Shown one piece after another: positions 35,330 to 43,757 of a stretch of DNA of 64,000 nucleotides. The notes beneath the pieces were generated by a model that did not search any database, had not been told where the DNA came from, and saw nothing but the letters and a program-made list of their open reading frames with translations. The DNA comes from Salinigranum marinum (GTDB taxonomy: Archaea > Halobacteriota > Halobacteria > Halobacteriales > Haloferacaceae), in assembly GCF_024228675.1 (NCBI RefSeq), contig NZ_CP100463.1, forward strand, positions 248,001 through 312,000. The letters run 5' to 3'. Position 1 is the stretch's first letter, and the number at the start of each line of letters is the position of its first letter. The translations under genes and the position numbers were made by a program.

Positions 35330-36191
35330 GTGTATTGAACCTCTCTGTCGTGTGGAAGACGCCGTCGTGAATGATCAGCGCCTCTAGTCCGTCCCACTCG
35401 GCTGCTAATTCACGTGCCTCGTCAAGGGGAAGTGCGGCGAGCGTCGTGGCCAGGGCATCAGCCTCCATACAGTCTCGACGCGCGACGACGGTAACGGACT
35501 CGTGACGCGAGCCGAACGACCCGCTCGTCGAGTCGTATATGTGGTCCGTGCCGTTTCGCGAGCGTCGGTATCCACCGGATGTTGCGACGTGCCAGTTCGT
35601 GTCTAGGATCTTCAGCGGTGTGTCGTCGCCGTACGGGCTCTCGATGCCGACCGGACCCGTCGGCGGAGACATATCCCCACCACCACTGACGAAACCACGT
35701 CGACCAAGACCTGCGAGTGCCTCGCTGGCCCGGTCAACAATGTACCCTTTCGCGAGACCATTGAGATCGAGTTCGACATCGGCAGTGACGTGAGACCCGC
35801 TGACTCGGACGGTTCCGGTATCGAATCCTGTGGGTGGTGTTTCACTGTCACCACACAGGAACGTTTTGAGTTCCTGTTCGACGCGGCCCTGATGGATATC
35901 GAACACCCCCTCGGTTCGATCGTTGTATTCGAACCCACGGCGGACGATACGGGCGACGTGTTCGTTCACGACCTCACCTTCGCGGTTGAGATGGCTGACG
36001 GCACTCGCCGCATCGAAGGCGTTCAGCTGCCCTTCGAGTGACTCGGCCGTGTCTCGCGCCGCAGTCACCGCAGTGTCAGCCCGGATGCCTGTCGCTTGGA
36101 TCCGAAACGTCGTATCACAACAGTCGAACTCGCAGCGAGTGTCTCCGAACCGTTCGGTAAGCGATGCGAGCGATCTCATCATCTCGGTCAC
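35313..36191 (-). CDS. apbE: ApbE-family FAD:protein FMN transferase
   Basis: ApbE covalently attaches FMN from FAD to Thr/Ser of extracytoplasmic redox proteins. The 292-residue protein shows FRIQATGIRADTAVTAA, LNAFDAASAVSHLNR, DLNGLAKGYIVDRA (conserved), VSGGGDM and the C-terminal metal/catalytic region MEADALATTLAALPLDEA. There is no obvious signal peptide or lipobox. GTG start at 36191 overlaps the acidic-protein stop (GTGA). No canonical FMN-binding-domain substrate is encoded next to it, so the target is an open question. Confidence 0.87.
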   Translation of the reverse strand: MTEMMRSLASLTERFGDTRCEFDCCDTTFRIQATGIRADTAVTAARDTAESLEGQLNAFDAASAVSHLNREGEVVNEHVARIVRRGFEYNDRTEGVFDIHQGRVEQELKTFLCGDSETPPTGFDTGTVRVSGSHVTADVELDLNGLAKGYIVDRASEALAGLGRRGFVSGGGDMSPPTGPVGIESPYGDDTPLKILDTNWHVATSGGYRRSRNGTDHIYDSTSGSFGSRHESVTVVARRDCMEADALATTLAALPLDEARELAAEWDGLEALIIHDGVFHTTERFNTHVMDA

Positions 36192-36550
36192 TCGTCCCCT
36201 TCGTGTTCTTCGTCCTCGTCCTCCTCTTCGTGTTCTTCCCCGTGGTCTTCGCCGTCCTCGTCTTCTTCATACTCCTCGTGTTCCTCGTCATCTTCATACT
36301 CCTCGTGTTCCTCGTCCTCGTAGCCGGATTGCGTCTGGACTGCTGGCGTGAAGTCCTGGTTGGGCGTTGGGGCATCGGCAGCAACCTGTTGTGACGCGTC
36401 CGACGTGGACGTTCCAGGTGAGTCACCTTGCTCGCCAGCCTGCGCGAGGCCGCCGCCGGGCATCGCAAGAGCTCCGGCCACGACGGTCGTGAGGAGGGCG
36501 CCTGCAAGCGTGAAGGCGACGAGTTTGTTATTGGGAACTGGAATTCGCAT
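36188..36550 (-). CDS. Exported highly acidic protein
   Basis: A 120-residue protein: signal peptide MRIPVPNNKLVAFTLAGALL followed by TTVVAGALA, a short middle with DFTPAVQTQSG, and a C-terminal half built of Glu, Asp, His and Tyr (EHEEYEDDEEHEEYEEDED). Clustered His and acidic residues could bind metal. First gene of the operon with apbE, overlapping its start by four bases. In composition it resembles the tails of the secreted PepSY-like proteins at 15.9-18.3 kb but lacks their folded domains. Confidence 0.75.
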   Translation of the reverse strand: MRIPVPNNKLVAFTLAGALLTTVVAGALAMPGGGLAQAGEQGDSPGTSTSDASQQVAADAPTPNQDFTPAVQTQSGYEDEEHEEYEDDEEHEEYEEDEDGEDHGEEHEEEDEDEEHEGDE

Positions 36551-36677
36551 AATCAGCTGCACCCCATTCTAGAGTCGCTACCCTCGACGTGTCGGTCGTT
36601 GCTTCCTGCCATTGCAAATAGAGGGTTGAGACGGCCTTAGTAAGCCGTTCGCGTCCAACTATCGAATCTTCGTACAG

Positions 36678-37031
36678 CTATCGAATCGATTCGATATGGA
36701 GCGGCCTCATCCGATGGGCCACAGGAGGTGTAGCGCAACCCCAGTTGAATACCCTCAGTCGGTAGTTCGTGTTGGCTGCATCGTAGCACTGCATCGGCCA
36801 CTGTCCTCCTGAGATGGAGTACAAAGTCTCGTCAATCAGATCAACAACTGGATCAGTAAAGATGCCGTCGCTCTCTCGGGGGTTGCCGTCCCTCATGGAG
36901 AATTGGAACGCGGATCTTCTCCGGCACGTTACGATAGTGCCGTCCAGTGACTCGAACGAAACGGGTACATTATCGATCAGGATCTGGCCGTCTTCGGTCA
37001 CGGGACCGACTTCGAGTTCGGCGATTCTCAC
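36678..37031 (-). CDS. Hypothetical protein
   Basis: A possible 117-residue protein from GTG 37031. It has alternating hydrophobic segments (QILIDNVPVSFESLDGTIVTC; DPVVDLIDETLYSISGGQW) and a normal amino acid mix, but its start abuts the IS4-type remnant at 37040, so the N-terminus may have been cut. Family not recognised. Confidence 0.4.
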   Translation of the reverse strand: MRIAELEVGPVTEDGQILIDNVPVSFESLDGTIVTCRRRSAFQFSMRDGNPRESDGIFTDPVVDLIDETLYSISGGQWPMQCYDAANTNYRLRVFNWGCATPPVAHRMRPLHIESIR

Positions 37032-37039
37032 GATACGAC

Positions 37040-37219
37040 CGTCTCCGGAACTTTGGACTGCGATTCTTTTATTTCGCGTTCGCGTGTCTCCTGTACTCGA
37101 TCTGGCGCGCAGTTGACTTGCTCGTACAGGCCGAATTGATTGGAGGGTGCGAATATTCGCCGGTGGTGACGGCAGATAATACGCTGACGCTGTTGAAGAA
37201 GGAGACAGGGATCGGGTAG
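37040..37219 (+). pseudogene. C-terminal remnant of the IS4-type transposase
   Basis: From about 37055 the plus strand reads LRFFYFAFACLLYSIWRAVD then LLVQAELIGGCEYSPVV and TADNTLTLLKKETGIG, matching the last 55 residues of the transposase ending at 32221 with a few substitutions. Everything upstream of the C-terminal helix region is gone. Confidence 0.85.
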
Positions 37220-37349
37220 ACAGCCGTTCAGGTCCCAGAATGCCTGTTTCTGAGTGGCAACACTGGGTGTAGTCGGGAAAATCGCCGAAACAGTTGACCA
37301 GTGGACAAGAATTATGTCCTCAGAGGCATCCTGAGCCAGGTTCCGTGAC

Positions 37350-37450
37350 GAAAATCGGCCGAAACCACGCATCACAGCCACGCTAAATCCGGTGTAGTCT
37401 CAACTTCTCAGGCTTTGCAGCAGTTGAGATTGCTGCTCTCAATGTACGAG
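37350..37450 (+). repeat. Dispersed 100-bp repeat, site B
   Basis: CCGAAACCACGCATCACAG, then GTAGTCTCAACTT, then AGTTGAGATTGCTGCTCTCAA, in the same order and orientation as sites A and C. As at site A it follows an IS4-type transposase end by about 130 bases, supporting the view that the first part is the right end of that element. The rest of 37220-37739 holds no gene that I can support. Confidence 0.65.
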
Positions 37451-37739
37451 TGCCGATGGATAACTCTCCCCCGTTCGCTGCTTACTTCTCGTAGACCTAT
37501 TCGAGTGCTTTGACGACGTTCTCGACCCTTTGAAATCCCACAGACCGATACGTGGCGGAACCCAAGTGAAGTATTCCCGAGATGGCGTGCATCTTCAAAA
37601 CAGGTGTCGTCAGCATGGCAGATCGATTAGTCAAGGGGCCGTTCTGGGCCACTACTGACTGGAAGGGACTCTATTATTAAGATCCTCCTCGTCGAAGTCG
37701 AAAGGTGCGATAGTCGTTCCAATACTGGTTCGGGAAGTC

Positions 37740-38579
37740 ATGCACGCACCTGCCGAAACCATCGCAACCAGTATGTCCATTCCGGACGTTGCCGAGCGGC
37801 TCAAGGCAATCGATGACAATGCGGTCGTGGTCCTACGGGATACTGAACCAGTCGGTATCATCACGCGAACTGATCTCGTCGATGCCCTCGCCGCAGGAGA
37901 GAACCTAGAGGGGCAAACAGCCGAGAGCGTCATGTCGCATCCTCCGATTACGGTTTCCGAATCGGCACCGATCCAGATGGGTGCCGCGACGTTGTACGAA
38001 CACGACGTCGATCAAGCACTCGTGATGGAAGGTGAGGCTATCGTCGGGTTGCTTCGGACGAGCGAGCTGACACCCTATCTTTCCGACTGTGCGATAAATC
38101 GCCCGGAGGAACCACTCGAAGCCGAGGAGCGTGAGTGGGAGTCCGAGTACGACGACGAAACGATGCCCGGCATCTCCGTCGGCGACGTGGTCAGGTTCAG
38201 CAAACCGATCACCGAGCGCGACCTCGAACTGTTCGCCGAGATCAGCGGTGACAAGAATCGACTCCACCTCGACGAGGCGTTCGCCGAACAGACTCGATTT
38301 AAACGTCGCATCGTCCACGGTGCACTCGCCTCAAGTGTGATCAGTGCTGCCCTGTCGAAACTACCTGGGCTCGTCATCTATCTCAGTCAGAATGTGACGT
38401 ATAATGCCCCGGTCGAGATCGGTGAACGGGTCACTGCACGGTGTGAAGTGATCGCAGAGCTCGGTCACAATCGGTATCGCCTCAGGATCGAGGAATTCGA
38501 CGAAAACGACACCGAAGTCATCAGTGGTGAAGCGGCTGTTCTCATCGATGCACTTCCCGAAGCAGAGCCAACGACCTAA
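37740..38579 (+). CDS. CBS-pair plus MaoC-type (R)-enoyl-CoA hydratase fusion
   Basis: A 279-residue fusion. Residues about 1-120 are two CBS motifs (DNAVVVLRDTEPVGIITRTDLVDAL; DVDQALVMEGEAIVGLLRTSEL), a module that senses adenosine nucleotides or S-adenosyl ligands. Residues about 140-270 are a MaoC/hotdog hydratase with the hydratase-2 motif (EISGDKNRLHLDEAFAEQTRF and RIVHGALASS). (R)-specific hydratases (PhaJ) supply (R)-3-hydroxyacyl-CoA from beta-oxidation for PHA synthesis, which fits phaE and phaC 400 bases downstream. The CBS part suggests control of monomer supply by energy charge; this is inference. Confidence 0.85.
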   Translation: MHAPAETIATSMSIPDVAERLKAIDDNAVVVLRDTEPVGIITRTDLVDALAAGENLEGQTAESVMSHPPITVSESAPIQMGAATLYEHDVDQALVMEGEAIVGLLRTSELTPYLSDCAINRPEEPLEAEEREWESEYDDETMPGISVGDVVRFSKPITERDLELFAEISGDKNRLHLDEAFAEQTRFKRRIVHGALASSVISAALSKLPGLVIYLSQNVTYNAPVEIGERVTARCEVIAELGHNRYRLRIEEFDENDTEVISGEAAVLIDALPEAEPTT

Positions 38580-38813
38580 CGGCGCTGGTACCACCACAAC
38601 TGCGAGTACGGAGTCGGCGTCGTCGGGGAGTGCTGCAGCGTCTGGATAGCACCCCCGTCCGAGGACAGTGTCCCGATTCGGATTGACTGGTATGGCGTTA
38701 CCGTCAAACTCCGAGAGGAGATTCTCCATGATTGACCGACCGACGGAACCGGGACCGTCTGTCGCACCGAACACAGCCACGCGTGAGGAATCGAACAACC
38801 CTGCTAAGGTCAC
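38580..38813 (-). pseudogene. N-terminal fragment of an ADP-forming acyl-CoA synthetase
   Basis: From GTG 38813 the minus strand reads LAGLFDSSRVAVFGATDGPG, SVGRSIMENLLSEFDGNAIPV, NPNRDTVLGRGCYPDAAALP and DDADSVLAVVVVPAP: the CoA-binding Rossmann start of acetate-CoA ligase (ADP-forming) type proteins. The expected continuation of several hundred residues is absent; the frame runs into the end of the CBS-MaoC gene. A relic, convergent with that gene. Confidence 0.75.
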
Positions 38814-38994
38814 GCACGGGAAACGCCCCACTCTTGAGAGCCGTTGTACCGCCACAGGAATCACTGTTTGTGTGCATGTAACACACTGTCTGTACTATCG
38901 ACCCGAGCGCCTATAATCGCACGCACCCCGTCCGCTATCGGCTGGACGCGACCTCCCAGAACAGCTATCTGTTAAAATCACGTTGTGTGTACGT

Positions 38995-39576
38995 ATGGAT
39001 ACCGCACCCGAGTACTCGCTGTTTCCCGGGTGGGAACGAGCCGTCGAATGGCAGTACGAGGCCGCGCGGGCTACCCTGGAACGGTCGCTCGGGGTGCAGC
39101 GAACTGTCGTCAACAGCTGGGTAAAGGCCGCCGAATCGACTGTTCCCCCTGAGACGCCACAACGGGCACACCTTCGCCGTCTCGAGTGGGGATACGATAT
39201 CTGGGAAGAGGCCCTGTTGAACACGCTCGTGCATCTGGACGACGCAGTCTCGGAGGAGGGAATCGACCTGCGACAGCTCCAGATGACCTGGCTCCACGCG
39301 ATGGACGACGCGTTCAGTGAAGTGATGAGCCGCCCCGTGTTCGCAGCGGGAATAAACGACACGCTTGAGGATGCACTCACCGAGCAACAACAGCTGAGCC
39401 ACCTTCGGCGGGACCTTCTCTACGCATCAAACCTTCCGACGGATCGCGATGTCGAAGCGGTGGGCGAGCGGTTGCTCGATCTGGAAGCTCGCCAGAAGAA
39501 AATCGAAGAGAAACTCGACATGATACTCGACGCGGCCGACATAGAAGAAGCGACACACTCTGGAGTGGTCGAATGA
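38995..39576 (+). CDS. phaE: PHA synthase subunit PhaE (class III, haloarchaeal)
   Basis: A 193-residue PhaE-type subunit, needed with PhaC for active class III polyhydroxyalkanoate synthase. Helical throughout; [20 protein letters not shown] near the start, [35 protein letters not shown], and a C-terminal coiled coil ([19 protein letters not shown]). Identification rests on this pattern and the coupled downstream phaC (four-base overlap). Start at 38995 rather than 38983 since MDTAPEYS resembles relatives. Confidence 0.87.
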   Translation: MDTAPEYSLFPGWERAVEWQYEAARATLERSLGVQRTVVNSWVKAAESTVPPETPQRAHLRRLEWGYDIWEEALLNTLVHLDDAVSEEGIDLRQLQMTWLHAMDDAFSEVMSRPVFAAGINDTLEDALTEQQQLSHLRRDLLYASNLPTDRDVEAVGERLLDLEARQKKIEEKLDMILDAADIEEATHSGVVE

Positions 39577-40664
39577 GTTCCTTCCCCGACCCCCTCATAG
39601 CCACCATCGATCTCCAGCGACAGCTCGTCGAGGAGATCCTGGACATCGATAGAAAGGCCGAGGAGTGGCCCGAGCGACTCCAGGAGATCGAGCACGCGGA
39701 TGTCGGGCAAACGCCTCACGACGTCGTCTACGAGGAGAACAAGCTCGAACTATTGCACTACGAGCCGCTGGTCGATGAGGACGAACGACACGACGTCCCG
39801 CTGCTTTTCGTGTACGCGCTCGTCAACCGGCCGTACGTTCTCGACCTGCAGTCGGATAAGAGCGTCGTCCGGCGGTTTCTCGAACACGGGTTCGACGTCT
39901 ATCTCATCGACTGGAACGAACCGTCGACACTCGACCGCCGACTGTCGCTCGATCACTACGTCAACGTCTACATCGATAACTGCGTGAACGTGGTTTGCGA
40001 ACGCGCCGGTCGGGAGACGATCAACCTCTTCGGCTACTGTATGGGCGGCACGATGAGCACGATGTACGCCGCCCTGCACAGAGAGAAGATCCGGAATCTC
40101 GTGTTGCTCGCGACGGGCCTCCAGTTCGACGGCCATGCGGGTGTCTTGGAGCAGTGGGCCGACGGCTACGATCCAGAGGCCGTCACCGATACCTTCGGGA
40201 ACGTGCCGGCGGAGTTCCTTTCCGCCGGCTTCGCGGACATGAATCCAATCAACAACTACGTAACGAAATACGTACAACTGTACCGGAAACTCGACGACGA
40301 AGCGTTCGTCGAGAATTTCGGCCGGATGGAACGCTGGCTTCGCGAAGGCGTTGACGTTGCGGGAAAGGCCTACGCCCAGTTCCTCGAGGACCTCTATCAG
40401 AACAACGAGCTCTACGAGAACGAATTTACACTCGATGGAACCCACGTCGACATTCAGAATATCGACATGCCCGTCCTCCAGGTCGTCGGGGAGTTCGACA
40501 ATCTCATCCCGCCCGCAGCGAGTAAACCGTTCAACGACGTGATTCCGAGCAACGACTCCGAGATTATGGAGTTCCCGTCGGGACACATCGGACTTGCAGT
40601 GTCGGACAAATCCCACGCCGACCTCTGGCCTAGGGTGTGCGAATGGCTCGAACGGCGCTCGTGA
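39573..40664 (+). CDS. phaC: PHA synthase subunit PhaC (class III)
   Basis: A 363-residue alpha/beta-hydrolase-fold polymerase that joins 3-hydroxyacyl-CoA units. The catalytic triad is complete: Cys156 in the lipase-like box FGYCMGGT, Asp309 in [11 protein letters not shown] and His338 in [10 protein letters not shown]. Length and the [20 protein letters not shown] block match the haloarchaeal class III group; no C-terminal extension of the kind found in some haloarchaeal PhaC is present. Overlaps phaE by four bases (ATGA), so the subunits are co-translated. Makes polyhydroxybutyrate-type granules with PhaE. Confidence 0.95.
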   Translation: MSSFPDPLIATIDLQRQLVEEILDIDRKAEEWPERLQEIEHADVGQTPHDVVYEENKLELLHYEPLVDEDERHDVPLLFVYALVNRPYVLDLQSDKSVVRRFLEHGFDVYLIDWNEPSTLDRRLSLDHYVNVYIDNCVNVVCERAGRETINLFGYCMGGTMSTMYAALHREKIRNLVLLATGLQFDGHAGVLEQWADGYDPEAVTDTFGNVPAEFLSAGFADMNPINNYVTKYVQLYRKLDDEAFVENFGRMERWLREGVDVAGKAYAQFLEDLYQNNELYENEFTLDGTHVDIQNIDMPVLQVVGEFDNLIPPAASKPFNDVIPSNDSEIMEFPSGHIGLAVSDKSHADLWPRVCEWLERRS

Positions 40665-40715
40665 ACGTGGCTCGTGGCTCTTCGAGGTCGCCCAGGATGC
40701 AACGGAACGGTAAAG

Positions 40716-40889
40716 CTAGAACTCGACGACGCTGATCCACCCCTCGTCGACACACCGCGGGCAGTGATCTTCCTCGCGGTCCGCCAGGCAGGCTCGATGA
40801 AACCGGACGTGGCAGTGCTCACACTCGACGATGTCGTCGGCCCGCTCGAACGGTTCTCCGCAGATGTAACATTGCTTTGAACCGACCAT
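40716..40889 (-). CDS. 57-residue RING/PHD-like C4HC3 zinc protein
   Basis: Minus-strand ATG 40889 to TAG 40716. The order of zinc ligands is C7-x2-C10-x12-C23-x2-C26-x4-H31-x2-C34-x8-C43-x2-C46, read from QCYICGEPFERADDIVECEH and CHVRFHRACLADREEDHCPRC. This C4HC3 cross-brace order is that of RING-variant and PHD fingers. The protein is otherwise only the finger plus a ten-residue tail. It converges on phaC with 51 bases between stops. Function unknown: it could mediate protein-protein contacts; a ubiquitin-type role with archaeal SAMPs would be speculation. Confidence 0.75.
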   Translation of the reverse strand: MVGSKQCYICGEPFERADDIVECEHCHVRFHRACLADREEDHCPRCVDEGWISVVEF

Positions 40890-41175
40890 GGCCGAGTAGA
40901 CGACGGGCAGAGAGAAAAATCTTCAGTCAGTGACGTATCGATGACTCGCTGCTGTGGCCGCTCGTTGTCTTCGTCGTAGCTCTGGTAGCTCTGCTGAAAC
41001 CGCTAATGGGTGATGGGCTTCAGTGGTCGTGCTGAGTAGTGGCGCGTATCTTGTACGTGGTGTTAGACGGACTCGAATTCATCCCACCGGACTGCTCAAT
41101 GGCCACACTGACACGAGCTGCTCTAAAGCTTTTGTGCGGCACTGACGCCGAGCTGTGGGGTGTGGCGGTCAAACA
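40890..41175. other. Gene-free interval
   Basis: Between the zinc protein and the transporter scrap beside atpG. No supported gene or repeat. Confidence 0.4.
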
Positions 41176-41262
41176 CTCACAGAACATCAGGACGCCCACC
41201 AACACCTAGATACTGAGCACGATGTTCAGCGGAACGCCGACGTTCAAGAAATCCCCGGACAT
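41176..41262 (-). pseudogene. Scrap of an SLC13/ArsB-type transporter C-terminus
   Basis: Directly downstream of atpG the minus strand reads MSGDFLNVGVPLNIVLSI, TAG (complement of 41206-41208), VLVGVLMF. This resembles the final helix of divalent-anion:Na+ symporters (GDFLRVGVPL pattern). Only about 30 codons, with a stop, remain. Marks the edge of the ATPase segment. Confidence 0.4.
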
Positions 41263-41280
41263 GAACTCCCCATCGGAGGA

Positions 41281-42168
41281 TCAACCGTCGGATGGTTCAT
41301 CCATCGCGTCGAACCCGCTGATCACCTGCAGGAGAGCCTGTGTCTCGGCGTGCCTTCGGGCCCACTGCAGCTCTCGCCGCAGGTCGTCCGTACGGTCTTG
41401 GACGTGATCGACGGCCACACGCATCGTGCGGATCCGGGCGAGTTGCTCGCTCGCCGATGAGTGCAAGACGGCATCGTAGAGCTCGACGAGGAAGCGCTCG
41501 GTGACAAGGTGCCGCACGAACGCTTCCAGGTCCTCAGACGCGTGAACGGGAACGCGAGGAGCAGCTCTATCGGCAGCACCCGGTTCGATCGGCCAGAGGG
41601 CCTTCTCGACCGTCTCGTACTCGAACCCTTGGGCGGGTCGGTGGTGGACGACGCACAGCCCGTCGAGGTGATCCCCCGCGAGGAGCTCCAAGAGCTCGAG
41701 TGCGAGTTCCTCCACGCGCACGTAGGGGGGAACGTTGAACGAGGGCAGCGAGCGGCTGAACGTCGGCTCGAACCCCCGCTGTGAGAGGACGCGGGAGGCT
41801 TTCGATCCGAGGACCAGGGGCACGGCGTGTCGCCCGTCGTCCTCGACCCGATCGAGCGTTCGTTGGAAGGTGTCGAGCGCTTGCTCGTTGAACGGTCCGC
41901 ACAGGCCCCGTTCGGACCCCACGAGGAGCACGCCGGTCCGTTGACCCGCCCCTTCGCCGAGCAGCCGCGCCCGCTCCGTCGCGGAGAGTTCTCTCGTCGC
42001 GCCTCGAAGCATGCGCGAGATATGTGCCTCGTAGATGTCCAACGGCTCCGAGCGTTCGTCGGCGCGTCGGTAGGCGACCTCCGCGACGGAGCGGATCGCC
42101 CGCATGAGTGGCTCCAAGCCGGAGACTGCACCGAGATGATCCTCGATCTGGATCGGCTCGCGGCTCAC
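41281..42168 (-). CDS. atpG: N-ATPase gamma subunit
   Basis: A 295-residue central-stalk subunit. N- and C-terminal helices form the coiled coil (LEPLMRAIRSVAEVAYRRAD; ARIRTMRVAVDHVQDRTDDLRRELQWARRHAETQALLQVISGFDAM) and the Rossmann-like middle carries SERGLCGPFNEQ, the family signature. Slightly shorter and more divergent than bacterial gamma, as usual in N-ATPases. GTG start at 42168 overlaps the atpA stop (GTGA). Last gene of the operon. Confidence 0.9.
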   Translation of the reverse strand: MSREPIQIEDHLGAVSGLEPLMRAIRSVAEVAYRRADERSEPLDIYEAHISRMLRGATRELSATERARLLGEGAGQRTGVLLVGSERGLCGPFNEQALDTFQRTLDRVEDDGRHAVPLVLGSKASRVLSQRGFEPTFSRSLPSFNVPPYVRVEELALELLELLAGDHLDGLCVVHHRPAQGFEYETVEKALWPIEPGAADRAAPRVPVHASEDLEAFVRHLVTERFLVELYDAVLHSSASEQLARIRTMRVAVDHVQDRTDDLRRELQWARRHAETQALLQVISGFDAMDEPSDG

Positions 42169-43757
42169 GCTCGCTCCTCCGTGTTCTGGGTGACGTCTTC
42201 TTCTTGTCCTCTGTCACCCTCGCCTGTCCCTTCGCTGTCTCGGAGCTCGTCCGGCTTGGCCGCCTCGAGGGAAGCCCCGACCCAGTCCCGTAGGCGCTCC
42301 TCGAGCTCTGGCGTGATCGTGTCGGCGCTCCGTAGATCCTCAGCGATCCCCGGTACCTCGTCCTGATGGTCTTCCAACGCGTCCTCGAACCCCGGCACCG
42401 CCTCAGCCGGCCAGCCCTCGAGCAGATTTTCCTGGTGCGTCCACAGGAGCGCTACTTGGATGGGGAGATCCGCGATCTCGCGCGGCTCTTGCTGGATGAT
42501 CTCGACGAGCCGTTCCCCGCGAGCGATCTGCCGCTTCGTCGATTCCTCGATGATCGCGCCGAACCGCGTGAACCCCTTGACCTCCTCGTACTGGGATAGT
42601 TCGGGTCTGACCCGCGCGGCGACCTCCTGGAGCGGTCCCGGCTGGGCGTCCCCGCCCACCCGAGAGACCGACTGGCCGACGTCGATGGCGGGGCGTCGAC
42701 CTTCCGCGTACAGGTGGGGGTCGAAGTAGAGTTGGCCGTCGGTCATCGAAATCAGGTTCGTCGGGATGAAGGCGGTGATGTTCCCACGTTGGGTCTCGAT
42801 GATCGGCAACGCGGTGGCCGAGCCGCCACCGTGCCGGTCTTCGAGCTTGAAGGAACGCTCCATCAGGCCCGCGTGAACCGAGAAGATATCGCCGGGGTAG
42901 GCCTCGCGACCGGGAGACCGTCGCAAGAGGAGGGACAGTTCGCGATACGCGTTCGCGTGCCGAGACAGGTCGTCGTATACGACGAGACTGTGGTCTCCTT
43001 GCCAGGCGAACCACTCGGCCATCGTGCATCCGGTCAAGGCGGAGAGGTAGCGCACGGACGCGGGGGCATCAGCGGGGGCGAACACGACCGCAGTGTGGTC
43101 TAGGGCGTCGTGACGGTCGAGCTGGTCGACCAGATTCAGGACGGTCGAACGCTTCTTGCCGATGCAGACATAGATGCAGTCGACGTCCTCGGTCCCCTGT
43201 GCGAGGATCGCGTCCACCGCGGTGCTGGCCTTCCCCGTGTTCCTGTCACCGAGCAGAAGCATACGCTGCCCGCGCCCAATCGGGGTCGCGGTATCGATCG
43301 ACTTGATGCCGGTGAGCAGGGGCCCACGGATCGGCTGACGGTCAAGCGGCCCCGGGGCAAGCTGGCGGATCTCCCGGCGTTCCGTCGTACCGAGCGCTCG
43401 CTCTCCGTCCATGGGTTGCCCAAGCGGGTCGACCACGCGTCCAAGGATCTCGGACCCGACGGGGACCCGGAGCGTTTCCCCCGTGCGGCGGACCGTGGAC
43501 CCGGCCTGGACTCCTTCGGTGGCCCCGTAGATGGCCACGCCGACGCTCTCTTCGTCGAGATCGAGAACCTCCCCCCTCGTCCCGTCTTCGAAGGCGACTA
43601 GCTCGTGGAGCATCACGGTAGGAAGGCCTTCGACGTGAGCGATCCCGTCGCCAACGTGCAGGACGCGCCCGACGTCCTGGACCGACGCTTGGACGCGACG
43701 CGGCGGGCCGTTCTCGAGAGCCTCGAGAGCCTCCTGGAGCGCTTTGTCGAGGTCCAT
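42165..43757 (-). CDS. atpA: N-ATPase alpha subunit
   Basis: A 530-residue non-catalytic nucleotide-binding subunit. Features: beta-barrel start (RVQASVQDVGRVLHVGDGIAHVEGLP), P-loop at 170-178 reading GDRNTGKAS where classical alpha has GDRQTGKT, SALTGCTMAEWF, DLSRHANAYRELSLLLRR with GREAYPGDIF, and VSRVGGDAQ. The helical C-domain ends in an acidic tail. The change of the P-loop Thr to Ala (Ala177) may weaken Mg binding at the non-catalytic site. Start overlaps the atpF stop (TGATG). Confidence 0.95.
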   Translation of the reverse strand: MDLDKALQEALEALENGPPRRVQASVQDVGRVLHVGDGIAHVEGLPTVMLHELVAFEDGTRGEVLDLDEESVGVAIYGATEGVQAGSTVRRTGETLRVPVGSEILGRVVDPLGQPMDGERALGTTERREIRQLAPGPLDRQPIRGPLLTGIKSIDTATPIGRGQRMLLLGDRNTGKASTAVDAILAQGTEDVDCIYVCIGKKRSTVLNLVDQLDRHDALDHTAVVFAPADAPASVRYLSALTGCTMAEWFAWQGDHSLVVYDDLSRHANAYRELSLLLRRSPGREAYPGDIFSVHAGLMERSFKLEDRHGGGSATALPIIETQRGNITAFIPTNLISMTDGQLYFDPHLYAEGRRPAIDVGQSVSRVGGDAQPGPLQEVAARVRPELSQYEEVKGFTRFGAIIEESTKRQIARGERLVEIIQQEPREIADLPIQVALLWTHQENLLEGWPAEAVPGFEDALEDHQDEVPGIAEDLRSADTITPELEERLRDWVGASLEAAKPDELRDSEGTGEGDRGQEEDVTQNTEERA

